A DNA stretch of 64,000 nt from Mobiluncus massiliensis. GTDB lineage: Bacteria; Actinomycetota; Actinomycetes; Actinomycetales; Actinomycetaceae. The translations under genes were made by a program, and so were the position numbers. Location of the stretch: positions 2,152,030 through 2,216,029 of the forward strand of contig NZ_OX458329.1 of assembly GCF_949769255.1 (NCBI RefSeq), given 5' to 3'. Shown piece by piece: positions 27,160 through 35,668 of the stretch. Position 1 is the first letter of the stretch. The number at the start of each line of letters is the position of its first letter. The notes beneath the pieces were generated by a model. The model saw nothing but the letters and a program-made list of their open reading frames with translations. It was not told the DNA's origin and ran no database searches.

Positions 27160-28017
27160 TTAATGGCGGGCTTGCGTGTTGACCATCGCTAGGACCAGGC
27201 CGGCCAGGCCGATGATGGTCAGCACGGAGGCACACCCGGTCGCCAAACCGAGCGGGGTTCTGGAGGCTGCTTGTAGAGCGGCCTCGGACAGGGGAATGTC
27301 GGTCATCCGCAGCCAAATCACACCAATTCCCATAGCCCCGATGAGGGTGGCGGCCAGGGAAACCAACAGGGTAACGCGGTGGGTGTGGCCGAACCGGCGG
27401 TCGGTGGCCTCCCGGGGAGTCAGCACCAAGCCCCAGGCGGCCGCAATGAGAATGGCGGTAAGTACATCGGAGAGGCGATGCCATTGGTTGAGCATCACGG
27501 CGATACCGACAAAACTGGTGGTGAGCCAGCCGATAAACACGGCTACGGAACGCCACTTGGGCACGACGACCATGACGATTCCAATCGCGGCCGTCATCGC
27601 TACTGTCGTGTGTCCGCTGGGCAGCGAGTTTGCTAAACCTTGATAATCGACGCCCAGCGCGGGGCGGTGAATAATCCAGTGCTTCAGGATCTGGGTGGTC
27701 ACGTTCGCTCCCGCCACCAAAATCAGCACACGAATTCCCAGTTCGCGCCGTTTCCGGGCGGCAGCTATCAAAAATACCACCCCGGTCAGCGCGATGAGAG
27801 CCCCCATAGAAATCGTGTCCAGTGCGGCCGTATCTGCCCCGAACAGGAACGGTTTGCCGAGGCTGACCGCAAACCGGGTCAGGCCGTCGAAGTTTTGTCC
27901 CTTGACGGTAGCGAGGGACTGCTGGGCGATGAGCGCGGCGAGGATAACGCAGACCACCGCCGCAACCAGCCGAAAAAACTGGTTGCGGGTTAGCCGCGGA
28001 GCCGGAACCTCACTCAC
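27160..28017 (-). CDS. PAP2-family membrane phosphatase
   Basis: 285 residues with six hydrophobic segments. The phosphatase signature is present in order: KHWIIHRP (about 160-167), NSLPSGHTT with the catalytic His, and NQWHRLSDVL with the second His and Asp. Family members dephosphorylate lipid phosphates such as undecaprenyl pyrophosphate or phosphatidic acid at the outer membrane face. A GTG at 28017 is the apparent start, with a weak ribosome site. It lies between the CWB2 pair and the TPM gene, all on the same strand. Confidence 0.88.
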   Translation of the reverse strand: MSEVPAPRLTRNQFFRLVAAVVCVILAALIAQQSLATVKGQNFDGLTRFAVSLGKPFLFGADTAALDTISMGALIALTGVVFLIAAARKRRELGIRVLILVAGANVTTQILKHWIIHRPALGVDYQGLANSLPSGHTTVAMTAAIGIVMVVVPKWRSVAVFIGWLTTSFVGIAVMLNQWHRLSDVLTAILIAAAWGLVLTPREATDRRFGHTHRVTLLVSLAATLIGAMGIGVIWLRMTDIPLSEAALQAASRTPLGLATGCASVLTIIGLAGLVLAMVNTQARH

Positions 28018-28114
28018 GTGTCAATCTTAGGTCGGTTATGAGGGGCGTTGCCAGCGCGGTGCGTGTCATGCCTGTTCACAAGGTCGGTGACGGAGTTCGC
28101 GGGTGTGGCGGTTG

Positions 28115-28137
28115 CCGGTGGGCCGCCGCGCCACCGG
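28115..28137 (-). terminator. Possible terminator after the TPM gene
   Basis: 7-bp arms CCGGTGG / CCACCGG around a 9-nt GC-rich loop, 50-72 nt past the TPM stop. No U-run. Confidence 0.35.
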
Positions 28138-28186
28138 ACACGTAACATAGCTGGGTACGCCCCGCCACCGCCCTTGTGCCGTGAAC

Positions 28187-29655
28187 TTAGAACTTACCGC
28201 CCCCGGAACTAAACGACGTGCCCCCGGAACTAAACGAGCCGCCACTGAAATCGGAGCTGTCGTCGCTCTTGGGACGCGCGACTTGGGTCGTGTATTCGTT
28301 CACAAAGACATCGTTAGAGCCCGTAATCTGGTCCGAACCAGGCACGACGTAATAGGTCGCTCCCGACTGCAGCTGCGCCGTATTGTGCTTCTTCCTGATC
28401 CGGCGCATCACCAGAGTCCCGGCACCGCCACCGAGGGCTGCCGCCCCGGCGGCACCGGCAGCGGTGGACTCCAGGGTCATGGGGTGAGGCAGTGGATGAC
28501 TCTCACTGTAGGGCGTCCCGGCTTTCCATTGTTCCAGGTAATCCGCCACTTGGGTCAGGTAGACCTCTACGCCGTCGTCCCAGTCGTCATCGCCCAAGGG
28601 CTGTTTGACGTGGTAATAGAGCTTCTCGGTGCCATAGACGGTGAAGGCCTTTTCGCCGTCCCCGTGACCCAGGAACCACAGATCACGTGAGGTGGGGTTA
28701 ATGACCATGATTACCCCGTTGGCGTCCTTTTCCCCCAGGCCAAGCTGGTTAGCGTTGTAGTAGTTCGCTCCCCACTGTTGCGGGGTCTGATCACTGAAAT
28801 CGTCCACGGTTACGATATAGGGTGCAATCCCGTACTTGTCAGCCAGGGCGGTCATCCGCTTTTCCCAGCCGGCAATCTTTGACTTGCTAAACACCCCGGA
28901 GTGGTCACGGATGAAAGGCGCTGCGGATTTCACGTCCGGCTGTCCGCCCACGTAAGGCACCTGTCCCTCATCAGGGAATTTGATGATGTCGCCGAATTCG
29001 GTCTGAGTCAGTTCCGCGGAATCAGCCGGTTCTTCACTGGCCTCCGGGGTTTCTGACTCCTCCGGAGGCGGAGTCTGGTCGGTCGGCTGTGACGCCGCCG
29101 CGGGGCTACCCGCCCTTTCCAAAGGATGCTTGTTCAGATAATCAGCAAAAGTCATAAAGAAACTGTCGGCACGCTTGGTATGCGTGTCAGCAGCGGTTTT
29201 AGACTTTTTCAGCAACTGTTCCCAGTCCGCGTCAGAAATCGCGTCAGAGGTTTGCCCGTCAGTGGTGGTGTAGTTCACGCCTCCGGCCACCAAAATGACG
29301 GAGTCAAGCGAAATATTGTGGGCCTTTGCGTAATCGTCGAGCCAGGCATCGGGGTCGTCCTCCATAGCCGGATCGGTGGTGGAAATGTAGATAATGCGGT
29401 GACCGGAAGTCTGCCATACCGCTTTCGCGATGTTTGTCAGCCTCGCCTCTTGATTGGCTTCCAGATAATCCGCGTCGTCATAGATAAACTCGGTATTGGA
29501 CGTTTCGCCCCGCACCACGCGCTCCGGGGTCGACCCGGAAACTGCGGTAGGGCTGACTTCTGCGCCCGCCGCCGCGGGCAGGGCGAAACCAACCGCCGGA
29601 GCCAACGCCACCGCTAGTGCGCCAGCGGAAAAAAGGATTTTTTACGCATATTCAT
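28187..29655 (-). pseudogene. TPM-domain exported protein, frameshifted in the signal peptide
   Basis: The body (stop at 28187) has two TPM domains (NTEFIYDDADYLEANQEARL near the start and a second around AAPFIRDHSGVFSKSKIAGW), a C-terminal membrane span (TAAGAAGAAALGGGAGTLV) and the Ser/Gly tail typical of the family. The ribosome site GAGGTT and ATGs at 29655/29649 open a frame that stops after 13-15 codons (MRKKSFFPLAH). A one-base insertion in the A6 (29638-29643) or T6 (29629-29634) run would join it to the body and restore a perfect signal peptide (KILFSAGALAVALAPAVGFA). As written, only a GTG at 29611 opens the body, without a charged N-region. Could be decay, slippage-based switching or a sequence error. 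The zinc-ribbon gene upstream is its partner. Confidence 0.75.
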
Positions 29656-29666
29656 GATTTCTAACC

Positions 29667-30860
29667 TCAATCGAAAATCAGCGGCATCAGGAACGGAATA
29701 AATATGGCGCCAAAAATTATGGCGATGGGGATGGCAATCCCTATCAGGCCGGTCCAGTACTTGCGCTCGGATACCGGGAACGTGCCCACGAACTTGCCGG
29801 TTTGCCCGTTCATCGCATAGTTGTAGTTTTTGTGCTGGAATTTGACATTCATCAGCCACATCGGCAGGAACACGTATTCGAGTTCCCCGAAAGCCGGTTG
29901 GATGGAGGTGTTGACTGTCGAGACTGTGTCGTAGCCACTGATTGAGTTTCGCAGTACCTCCTCGGTGGATTTCTTCATGCGTTCCAAAGCGCGGGGGTTC
30001 GCGTCCTGTGCTTCCACGTCATATTTGTTGGTCATGAAGCCTGTCAGGTAGGCGGGGGAAAACGGGACCGACTTGGTGTAGTCAAAAGGTTCGATGGATT
30101 CCGTGAGCTTATCGGTGACTTTCGTGGTGCCCGCCACCGGCACGTCCAGAAAAGCGACGTTGGCGCTGCGATACACCTGATATTCCTGATGCTCGGTGTA
30201 TTCGTAGTCCGAATCCGTCCAGGTGCGGATTTTTTCGCAACTAAAGTTGCCTTCGCCCGCGACCGTTGCGTCATACAGCCAGTAAGGCACGTAAACGCCT
30301 TGGATGTCATCCACGCTGGCCTGCTTAAACTCTTTGGGAATGAGCTTCAGCTTCCGCATTTCGGCTTTGAAAGCATCCAGGGCCTGCTCTTTGGTCATCG
30401 CAAAAGGAATCATCCGGTCGGGGACGCGGGTGCTAGTCAGCTGTCCGGTCGCCACGAAGTTGTTGTTGCACCAAGGACACCGAGCGCTGACCATATCGGG
30501 CGAACCGATGATTTCCCCACCGCAGGAATTACATTGGAACTGAGCCATTTGCTGTCCGGTCGCTTCGTCCAGATAGGTGGGCGGGGGCTCGACCCAGCCG
30601 GGTTGACCCTCGGCAGGAGTGGTGGAGATTTGCGTTTCCGGGCTCGCAGCGGTTCCGGCCCCGCCGGTGGCCCCCGTTGTCCCCGCCTGTTTAGCGTGCG
30701 CGGCATCGAGTTCCGCGTTGGCTTGGGAGATACCGTTGAACTGGTTTACCTCCTCGACTGTGAATGAAGCCCCGCAAAAGCTGCACTTCATCTTGCCGCT
30801 GGGCACATCAAAATTAATGGGAGCACCGCAGGACGGACATTTTAGCTGCACATCGCTCAC
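29667..30860 (-). CDS. Zinc-ribbon membrane protein
   Basis: 397 residues. Two zinc ribbons: CPSCGAP with CSFCGAS (about 8-31) and CNSCGGE with CPWCNNN (about 108-132). A central domain of mixed strands follows with repeated Tyr/Trp (VYVPYWLYDATVAG), then one or two membrane spans at the C-terminus (about 365-395). GTG start at 30860 with AAGGAGG. Such proteins are regularly encoded beside TPM-domain proteins, as here (the TPM start is 12 nt on), and may help membrane quality control. No enzyme motif is seen. A palindromic site lies about 97 nt upstream. Confidence 0.8.
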   Translation of the reverse strand: MSDVQLKCPSCGAPINFDVPSGKMKCSFCGASFTVEEVNQFNGISQANAELDAAHAKQAGTTGATGGAGTAASPETQISTTPAEGQPGWVEPPPTYLDEATGQQMAQFQCNSCGGEIIGSPDMVSARCPWCNNNFVATGQLTSTRVPDRMIPFAMTKEQALDAFKAEMRKLKLIPKEFKQASVDDIQGVYVPYWLYDATVAGEGNFSCEKIRTWTDSDYEYTEHQEYQVYRSANVAFLDVPVAGTTKVTDKLTESIEPFDYTKSVPFSPAYLTGFMTNKYDVEAQDANPRALERMKKSTEEVLRNSISGYDTVSTVNTSIQPAFGELEYVFLPMWLMNVKFQHKNYNYAMNGQTGKFVGTFPVSERKYWTGLIGIAIPIAIIFGAIFIPFLMPLIFD

Positions 30861-30951
30861 GATTGACTGGCCTCCTTAGCTTGTATCCGCTTGGGGATGA
30901 GCAAAATTCGCTACTCTCCCCAGACTAAAGTGCTGGTCAGGGGAATACACC

Positions 30952-30963
30952 ACCCAAATGGGT
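30952..30963. promoter_or_regulatory. Palindromic operator between zinc-ribbon gene and ispF
   Basis: ACCCAAATGGGT with flanks TTAACCC...GGGTGGTGTATT, matching the sites before the CWB2 genes. It is 97 nt from the zinc-ribbon start (minus) and about 41 nt from the ispF start (plus), so it could serve either. Confidence 0.55.
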
Positions 30964-30998
30964 TAAATACCACCAACATTCCAATTAGGATTCTATTC

Positions 30999-31484
30999 AT
31001 GGATTTCCGAGTTGGCCAGGGTTTTGACGCGCATCGTTTTGCTGCCGGTGAGCCGGTGGCGGGCCACCCGCTCAAGGTGGGGACCCTGTCTTTTCCTGAG
31101 CATGCGCCGCTGGAGGGGCATTCGGACGGAGACGTGGCCGCACACGCTTTGGCCGATGCCCTGCTCTCAGCCGCCGGGTTGGGCGACTTGGGCACGAACT
31201 TTGGGGTGTCTCGTCCGGAGTTTGCCGGAGCCGGCGGGGAAGTGTTTTTGAGCGCGGCGATGCAGATGTTGCACGAGGCCGGTTGGGCGGTGGTTAATGC
31301 TGGCGTGACCGTTATCGGTCAGGAGCCGCGCCTCGGTCCGCGTTACGCTGAAGCCGAGGCGGCGTTGGGGAATATCCTGGGCGCGCCGGTGTCGTTTTCG
31401 GCCACGACGACTGATCGCATGGGTTTTACGGGGAATCAGGAAGGACTGGCCGCCCTGGCAATTTGTTTATTGCGTCGTGAATAA
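30999..31484 (+). CDS. ispF: 2-C-methyl-D-erythritol 2,4-cyclodiphosphate synthase
   Basis: 161 residues from the ATG at 30999 (TTAGGA upstream), the family length. It forms the cyclic diphosphate of the MEP isoprenoid pathway. Metal ligands Asp10 and His12 (FDAHRF), HSDGDVAAHALADALL and GDLGTNF, and the C-terminal TTDRMGFTG loop are all present. The frame extends upstream by 36 codons without family similarity. It stands apart from ispD and carD, with which it is often linked in actinobacteria. Confidence 0.96.
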   Translation: MDFRVGQGFDAHRFAAGEPVAGHPLKVGTLSFPEHAPLEGHSDGDVAAHALADALLSAAGLGDLGTNFGVSRPEFAGAGGEVFLSAAMQMLHEAGWAVVNAGVTVIGQEPRLGPRYAEAEAALGNILGAPVSFSATTTDRMGFTGNQEGLAALAICLLRRE

Positions 31485-31550
31485 CGTTTCGTCGCAAAAG
31501 GCCGGACGGTCAGTCCTTACATGTTGTGAAGTTTTTAAGCGGAATAGCCT

Positions 31551-31889
31551 TTACTTGTCGCCGGTGGCGGCGCGGTATTGGTCGATGAGTTTTTGCGGAA
31601 CTCGGCCGCGGTCATTGACCGGGATTCCTTTTTCGCCAGCCCAAGCGCGCACGCGGCGGTTGAGTTCGCGTACTTCGTTATTGACCGCCGGGCCAGTTCC
31701 GCGGCGGCGGCGGCCCGAAACTTTACGTCCAGCATCGGCCCAGCGCTCCAGGCTGTCGCGCAGTTCCTTAGCGTGGGTTTCGTTTAGATCAATTTCGTAG
31801 TTGACGTTGTCTAAGCCAAAGGTGATTGTCTCGACCGCGTCCGAGCCGTCAATATCGTCAATGAGGATGGTTTTTACTTTCTTGGCCAT
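31551..31889 (-). CDS. lsr2: Lsr2 nucleoid-associated protein
   Basis: 112 residues from the ATG at 31889 (GGAGG upstream), identical in length to mycobacterial Lsr2. N-terminal dimerisation domain AKKVKTILIDDIDGSDAVET; C-terminal DNA-binding domain with the AT-hook-like RGR in NDRGRVPQKLIDQY. Lsr2 coats AT-rich DNA and silences foreign genes, the actinobacterial equivalent of H-NS. It lies at the edge of the AT-richer accessory patch at 31900-36330, which is the sort of DNA it would bind. A perfect 16-bp palindrome (31983-31998) lies about 100 nt upstream. Confidence 0.95.
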   Translation of the reverse strand: MAKKVKTILIDDIDGSDAVETITFGLDNVNYEIDLNETHAKELRDSLERWADAGRKVSGRRRRGTGPAVNNEVRELNRRVRAWAGEKGIPVNDRGRVPQKLIDQYRAATGDK

Positions 31890-31982
31890 GATGGCGCCCT
31901 CCAAAAATATGAGTGGATGAACGGTTCTATATTAGACATCGAAGAATAAATAATTCAAACCGGCGGGGGTAACAAATTTTCA

Positions 31983-31998
31983 AAGCACAATTGTGCTT
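31983..31998. promoter_or_regulatory. Perfect 16-bp palindrome upstream of lsr2
   Basis: AAGCACAATTGTGCTT is fully self-complementary with no central gap, 94-109 nt before the lsr2 start. It fits a dimeric repressor operator; no regulator is identified. Confidence 0.45.
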
Positions 31999-32220
31999 GG
32001 ATGCATAATAAACCTGAATAACCTACTCCGTTATGCAAATTGTGCCACAAGGTAAGTCCCAGGTCATGAATTTGAGTATTTTGAGAGGATTGGTTTATCC
32101 CTTGGAAGCATTTCCCGGAGTTCAGGGATTGTGCTGTCGAGCTGGTGTGCGGAAACTGGAGTTTTCTCACTGTGTCAATATACAGTTATTAAAATGACCT
32201 CGGCTCATTTTTCATCCTCC
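31999..32220 (-). other. Non-coding stretch, possible decayed higA
   Basis: About 220 nt downstream of the toxin pseudogene on its strand. GGAGGATGAAAAATG directly after the toxin stop gives a good ribosome site and an ATG, but the frame stops after 13 codons and all frames are broken. Position fits a HigA antitoxin; residual similarity is too weak to assert. Confidence 0.3.
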
Positions 32221-32502
32221 TCAGTGATAGTCAAGGTAATCAACAAGTTCCACATCTTCACCCGCGAATCGAAAAATCAATCGCCAGTTCCCACTGACTC
32301 GAAGCGACCAAAAACCAGCGAAAGATCCTGTCAGTTTGTGCGCACGATTTCCCGGAAAAGTTAGCAGTGGTGCTGGACTATGCACCTGATCCAACACCGA
32401 AAGCATCCGTGCAAGTTTGTCAGTGTGCTCGGGATTTATGCCCGATTTCACTCCAGATTCATAAAACCGCTGCAATCATGCGTGTTTAAAACTGACAATC
32501 AC
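32221..32502 (-). pseudogene. higB: HigB/RelE-type toxin with in-frame stop
   Basis: Read from the GTG at 32502 (AAAAGG just upstream): VIVSFKHA-stop-LQRFYESGVKSG, continuing to FWSLRVSGNWRLIFRF and VELVDYLDYH. This is the full HigB-type mRNA interferase pattern (about 93 residues) with one TGA at codon 9 (32476-32478) where the family has Gly; a single GGA to TGA change explains it. Initiation at the next codon (TTG) lacks a ribosome site and would remove the first strand. The antitoxin gene that should follow is not intact. Probably an inactivated toxin-antitoxin module. Confidence 0.8.
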
Positions 32503-32654
32503 CTTTTAAGTGTATCGCATAACTTTACAGCTCGAAAGGGGCAAACCTACGGCATGGCTCAGCTCGGATTTTCTGCTGTTCCGTCAAGTGGACCTCGTGA
32601 CGGACAGGTGTGGGAGATAGACGCATTTTTAGCAACAGCAGCATTCAAAAAAAG
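32503..32654. other. Intergenic AT-rich stretch before the 23-bp array
   Basis: About 150 nt between the toxin pseudogene and the tandem array. No gene or clear hairpin seen. Confidence 0.5.
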
Positions 32655-32737
32655 CCAACTTGCACAATAAAAACGGTCCAACTTGCACAATAAAAACGGT
32701 CCAACTTGCACAATAAAAACGGTCCAACTTGCACAAC
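32655..32737 (+). repeat. 23-bp tandem array, about 3.6 copies
   Basis: Units start at 32655, 32678, 32701 and (partial) 32724, each beginning CCAACTTGCACAATAAAAAC. The three full copies are identical. The array ends about 45 nt before the start of the DUF4143 ATPase gene and probably overlaps its promoter. Confidence 0.95.
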
Positions 32738-32780
32738 AGTGGTGTTAGAATGTGGTTGCGCGAGTGAAGGGAGGAATGAA

Positions 32781-34061
32781 ATGGACGGTTTTTCGTCGCA
32801 ATCAGCCTATTTACCTCGGGTAGCGGATGAAATCCTGACACGAAAACTCAAGATTGCTGGGGCAGTGCAGATTCAAGGCCCGAAATGGTGCGGCAAAACG
32901 GCTACCGCGCAGCAAGCAGCAGCTAGCGCTATTTACATGCAAGATCCTGATAATTCCGCTGACTATCTACAACTTGCGCTTTCAAAACCATCTCTTCTTC
33001 TTGAGGGGAAAACTCCTCGCCTCATTGACGAATGGCAAATGGCTCCGCAGCTGTGGGATGCGGTGCGTTATGACGTAGATAGGAAGCATGGGCGCGGTCG
33101 ATTTATTTTGACGGGTTCTTCTACTCCTCGGCTATCTGAAATGCCGACCCATTCAGGTGTAGGCAGATTTGCGCGCATCACCATGCGCACCATGTCTCTT
33201 TGGGAAACTCGGGAATCAAGTGGTGCGGTCTCTCTGGCTGATCTTTTCGCCGGACACCACGACATCGGAGCTTTAGTTGATTTCGATATCGAGAGGATTG
33301 CTTTTGCGATATGTAGGGGCGGCTGGCCTGAAGCCGTCACGGAAAAAGATGATGTCAGCGCCCTTGAAATGGCGAAAGAGTATATCAGCCTTCTGTTGGA
33401 TACCGACATTGCACAGATTGATGGAATAAACAGAAATCGTACCTGGGCACAAGCTATTTTGCGTTCCTATGCTCGCAATACTGCTTCGCAAGCAACGCTT
33501 GCCACCATTAGGCAAGATTTGCAAAGTGAGCTACCCACGCGGAACACTGTTTCCGATTATGTGGACGCCTTGAATAGGGCATTTGTGTTCGAAGATTTAC
33601 CCGCATGGAACCCTCGTCTACGCTCGAAAACGGCAGTTCGCACCAGTCCCACGCGATATTTTTGCGAGTCTTCGTTAGCTGCTGTCATGCTCAACGCCAC
33701 TCCGAAACGGCTTTTGACAGATTTTGAAACCTTTGGGTTTCTTTTTGAATCACTGTGCGTTCATGACCTTCGTGTTTACGTTGATTCGCTGGGTGGGCGC
33801 GTATATCACTATCGCGATAAAACCGGACTGGAAGCCGACGCCGTTCTGGTGTTAGATGACGGACGCTGGGCTTTAGTGGAAGTGAAGCTTGGGGAACATT
33901 TAATTGACCAAGCAGCCGAACATCTCAAGAAACTCGCGCAGCGAATCAATACCAATCACGAGGGCGAACCGGCGTTTTTGCTTGTGCTCACGGGAACCCA
34001 AGCAGCATATAGGCGTGACGATGGCGTTTTAGTCTTGCCTCTAGCTGCGCTTAAATCCTAG
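32781..34061 (+). CDS. AAA ATPase / DUF4143 protein, copy 1
   Basis: 426 residues from the ATG at 32781 (GGGAGGAATGAA upstream). AAA_14 domain with Walker A GPKWCGKT (33-40), Walker B LIDEWQ (81-86) and sensor-like FILTGSSTP. A winged-helix-like middle (ARNTASQATLATIRQDL) precedes a DUF4143 C-terminus with GLEADAVLV and WALVEVKLGE, the ExD...ExK spacing of PD-(D/E)XK nuclease folds. Cellular role of this widespread family is unknown. The gene is AT-richer than its surroundings and preceded by a 23-bp tandem array. A second, quite divergent member lies convergent at 34275-35522. Confidence 0.88.
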   Translation: MDGFSSQSAYLPRVADEILTRKLKIAGAVQIQGPKWCGKTATAQQAAASAIYMQDPDNSADYLQLALSKPSLLLEGKTPRLIDEWQMAPQLWDAVRYDVDRKHGRGRFILTGSSTPRLSEMPTHSGVGRFARITMRTMSLWETRESSGAVSLADLFAGHHDIGALVDFDIERIAFAICRGGWPEAVTEKDDVSALEMAKEYISLLLDTDIAQIDGINRNRTWAQAILRSYARNTASQATLATIRQDLQSELPTRNTVSDYVDALNRAFVFEDLPAWNPRLRSKTAVRTSPTRYFCESSLAAVMLNATPKRLLTDFETFGFLFESLCVHDLRVYVDSLGGRVYHYRDKTGLEADAVLVLDDGRWALVEVKLGEHLIDQAAEHLKKLAQRINTNHEGEPAFLLVLTGTQAAYRRDDGVLVLPLAALKS

Positions 34062-34274
34062 TAAGCAACCCTTAATCCTGGCTGCATGTTGCTCACGCAT
34101 ACGGCATGAGTCAGCTCACCCGCGAATCTCTACAAATCATTATGCAATGACGGCTACCCATCCTCTGCGTCAATCACATAAATCATGAAAGCCATAGGAC
34201 TCAAAAAAGCCCTCGCTACCTCACACACCTAGATTCCATCCGGCACCAGGTGAGCGATGAAACACCCCAGGGCG

Positions 34275-35522
34275 CTAAACGCTCCACAGAGCAGAGATGG
34301 GCATTGCCCACAGACCCGGCCCCATCGGCAGGGATTCTTTTCCGGCATAGAGCAAGATTCCGCATCTAAACCTTTCGCCTGCTAACTTTTGCAGGTGACG
34401 CAACCCAGAGAAGTCTTTGCTCTGCAAACTGACTGCGGCTTTGACCTCCACTCCTACGACCTCGCGGTTGCGTGACTCCATGACCAAATCGACCTCTTTG
34501 CCGGTGGAGTCACGGAAGTGGAACAACTTGAAAGGTATCGCTGACCACTCCTGTTGTTTCAGGAGTTCGGTGGCCACGAAAGATTCAAGTAGCCCACCGG
34601 TGAAGGAACTGGAGATTTGCATTTCCAAGGACGCGGCATCCACACCTACGAGGCTGGCCGCCGTAGCAGGATCTTGCAGGAACACTTTTGGCTTCGAAAT
34701 CACTCGCCTGGTTTGATTAGTGCCCCAAGCTGGTAAAACATCGATTAAAAACACGTTCTTTAGGGCATCTAGATATCCGGGAACGCTCCGCTCTGGAATG
34801 TTCAGTTCCCTCCCGATGTGTGCCGCGACAAATTCTGAGGCGCCTTGCGAGGCTATTTTTCCAAGTAAAACCCGCAGCCGATCGGGATACTGAATCCCGT
34901 ACAGGTCGGTAGCGTCCTTGGTTAGTACTCGTTCCACATATGCTTGCACCCACCGGTCGCGCCGCCGCGGAGTAGCTTCCGCGATTTCTGGGAATGAAGA
35001 TTCGGTAATCATGCGCAGATAGTCGATGCGTTCAAAATCGGACGCTGGTAGCTGGGGGTGGGGATTCCAGGCATTTGCCGCAAAATCTTCTGTGATTCCC
35101 TTGCGTTCCCCCCTGCTAAAACCGCGTAAACGCAGAGTTTCCGCACGTCCCGCTAACGATTCTTCCGCTCCTTTCAGGTTCATCAGATTAGACGAACCAG
35201 TAACAATGAATCTGCCGGGACGCCTATCCTCGTCGAGCGCTGCCTTAATCGCGCGAAGTAATGCCGGCACTCGTTGGATTTCATCAATTGCCACAACCCC
35301 TTCCGGAAACTGTCGCACAAAACCGTCAGGATCTGTCTGGGCCGCCTGTAAAGTTGCGGCATTATCCAGGTTGAGTAAACGATAGCTCCGATTTTGCAAC
35401 AGTTGAGATACCAATGTGCTCTTGCCGACTTGGCGTGCACCCGATACTGTTAGCACCGGAGTGTCGCTTAAAATCTCTTCAGCCAACACTCTCGCATTTC
35501 GCGGAATTGCAGAAGTAATCAT
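34275..35522 (-). CDS. AAA ATPase / DUF4143 protein, copy 2
   Basis: 415 residues. Walker A GARQVGKS (28-35), Walker B VVAIDEIQ (76-83), sensor-like FIVTGSSNLMNLKGAEESL, then a winged-helix-like region (GKIASQGASEFVAAHIG) and the DUF4143 end with GKEVDLVMES and VVGVEVKAAV, again a PD-(D/E)XK-like pattern. It is a different subfamily from copy 1, so not a local duplication. The two are convergent, separated by about 210 nt. Upstream, five 22-bp repeats begin 42 nt before its start. Function unknown. Confidence 0.88.
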   Translation of the reverse strand: MITSAIPRNARVLAEEILSDTPVLTVSGARQVGKSTLVSQLLQNRSYRLLNLDNAATLQAAQTDPDGFVRQFPEGVVAIDEIQRVPALLRAIKAALDEDRRPGRFIVTGSSNLMNLKGAEESLAGRAETLRLRGFSRGERKGITEDFAANAWNPHPQLPASDFERIDYLRMITESSFPEIAEATPRRRDRWVQAYVERVLTKDATDLYGIQYPDRLRVLLGKIASQGASEFVAAHIGRELNIPERSVPGYLDALKNVFLIDVLPAWGTNQTRRVISKPKVFLQDPATAASLVGVDAASLEMQISSSFTGGLLESFVATELLKQQEWSAIPFKLFHFRDSTGKEVDLVMESRNREVVGVEVKAAVSLQSKDFSGLRHLQKLAGERFRCGILLYAGKESLPMGPGLWAMPISALWSV

Positions 35523-35563
35523 GAAGCTATTCTAGCACGTCATCAAGGTTTAGAGGGCGTTTC

Positions 35564-35668
35564 GTTGCGGTTTTACAGTGCTCGCGTTGCGGTTCTACAA
35601 GTCCTTCATTGCGGTTTTACAGTGCTCGCGTTGCGGTTTTACAAGGTTTTTGTTGCGGGTCTACAACG
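35564..35668 (-). repeat. 22-bp tandem array, five copies
   Basis: GTTGCGG cores start at 35564, 35586, 35608 (ATTGCGG), 35630 and 35652, exactly 22 bp apart; consensus GTTGCGGTTYTACARTGCTC. Copies are less uniform than in the 23-bp array. It begins 42 nt upstream of the ATPase start on the minus strand. Confidence 0.93.

Noticed and set aside
32655..35668. CRISPR arrays
   Set aside because: The repeats are head-to-tail without unique spacers and there are no cas genes.
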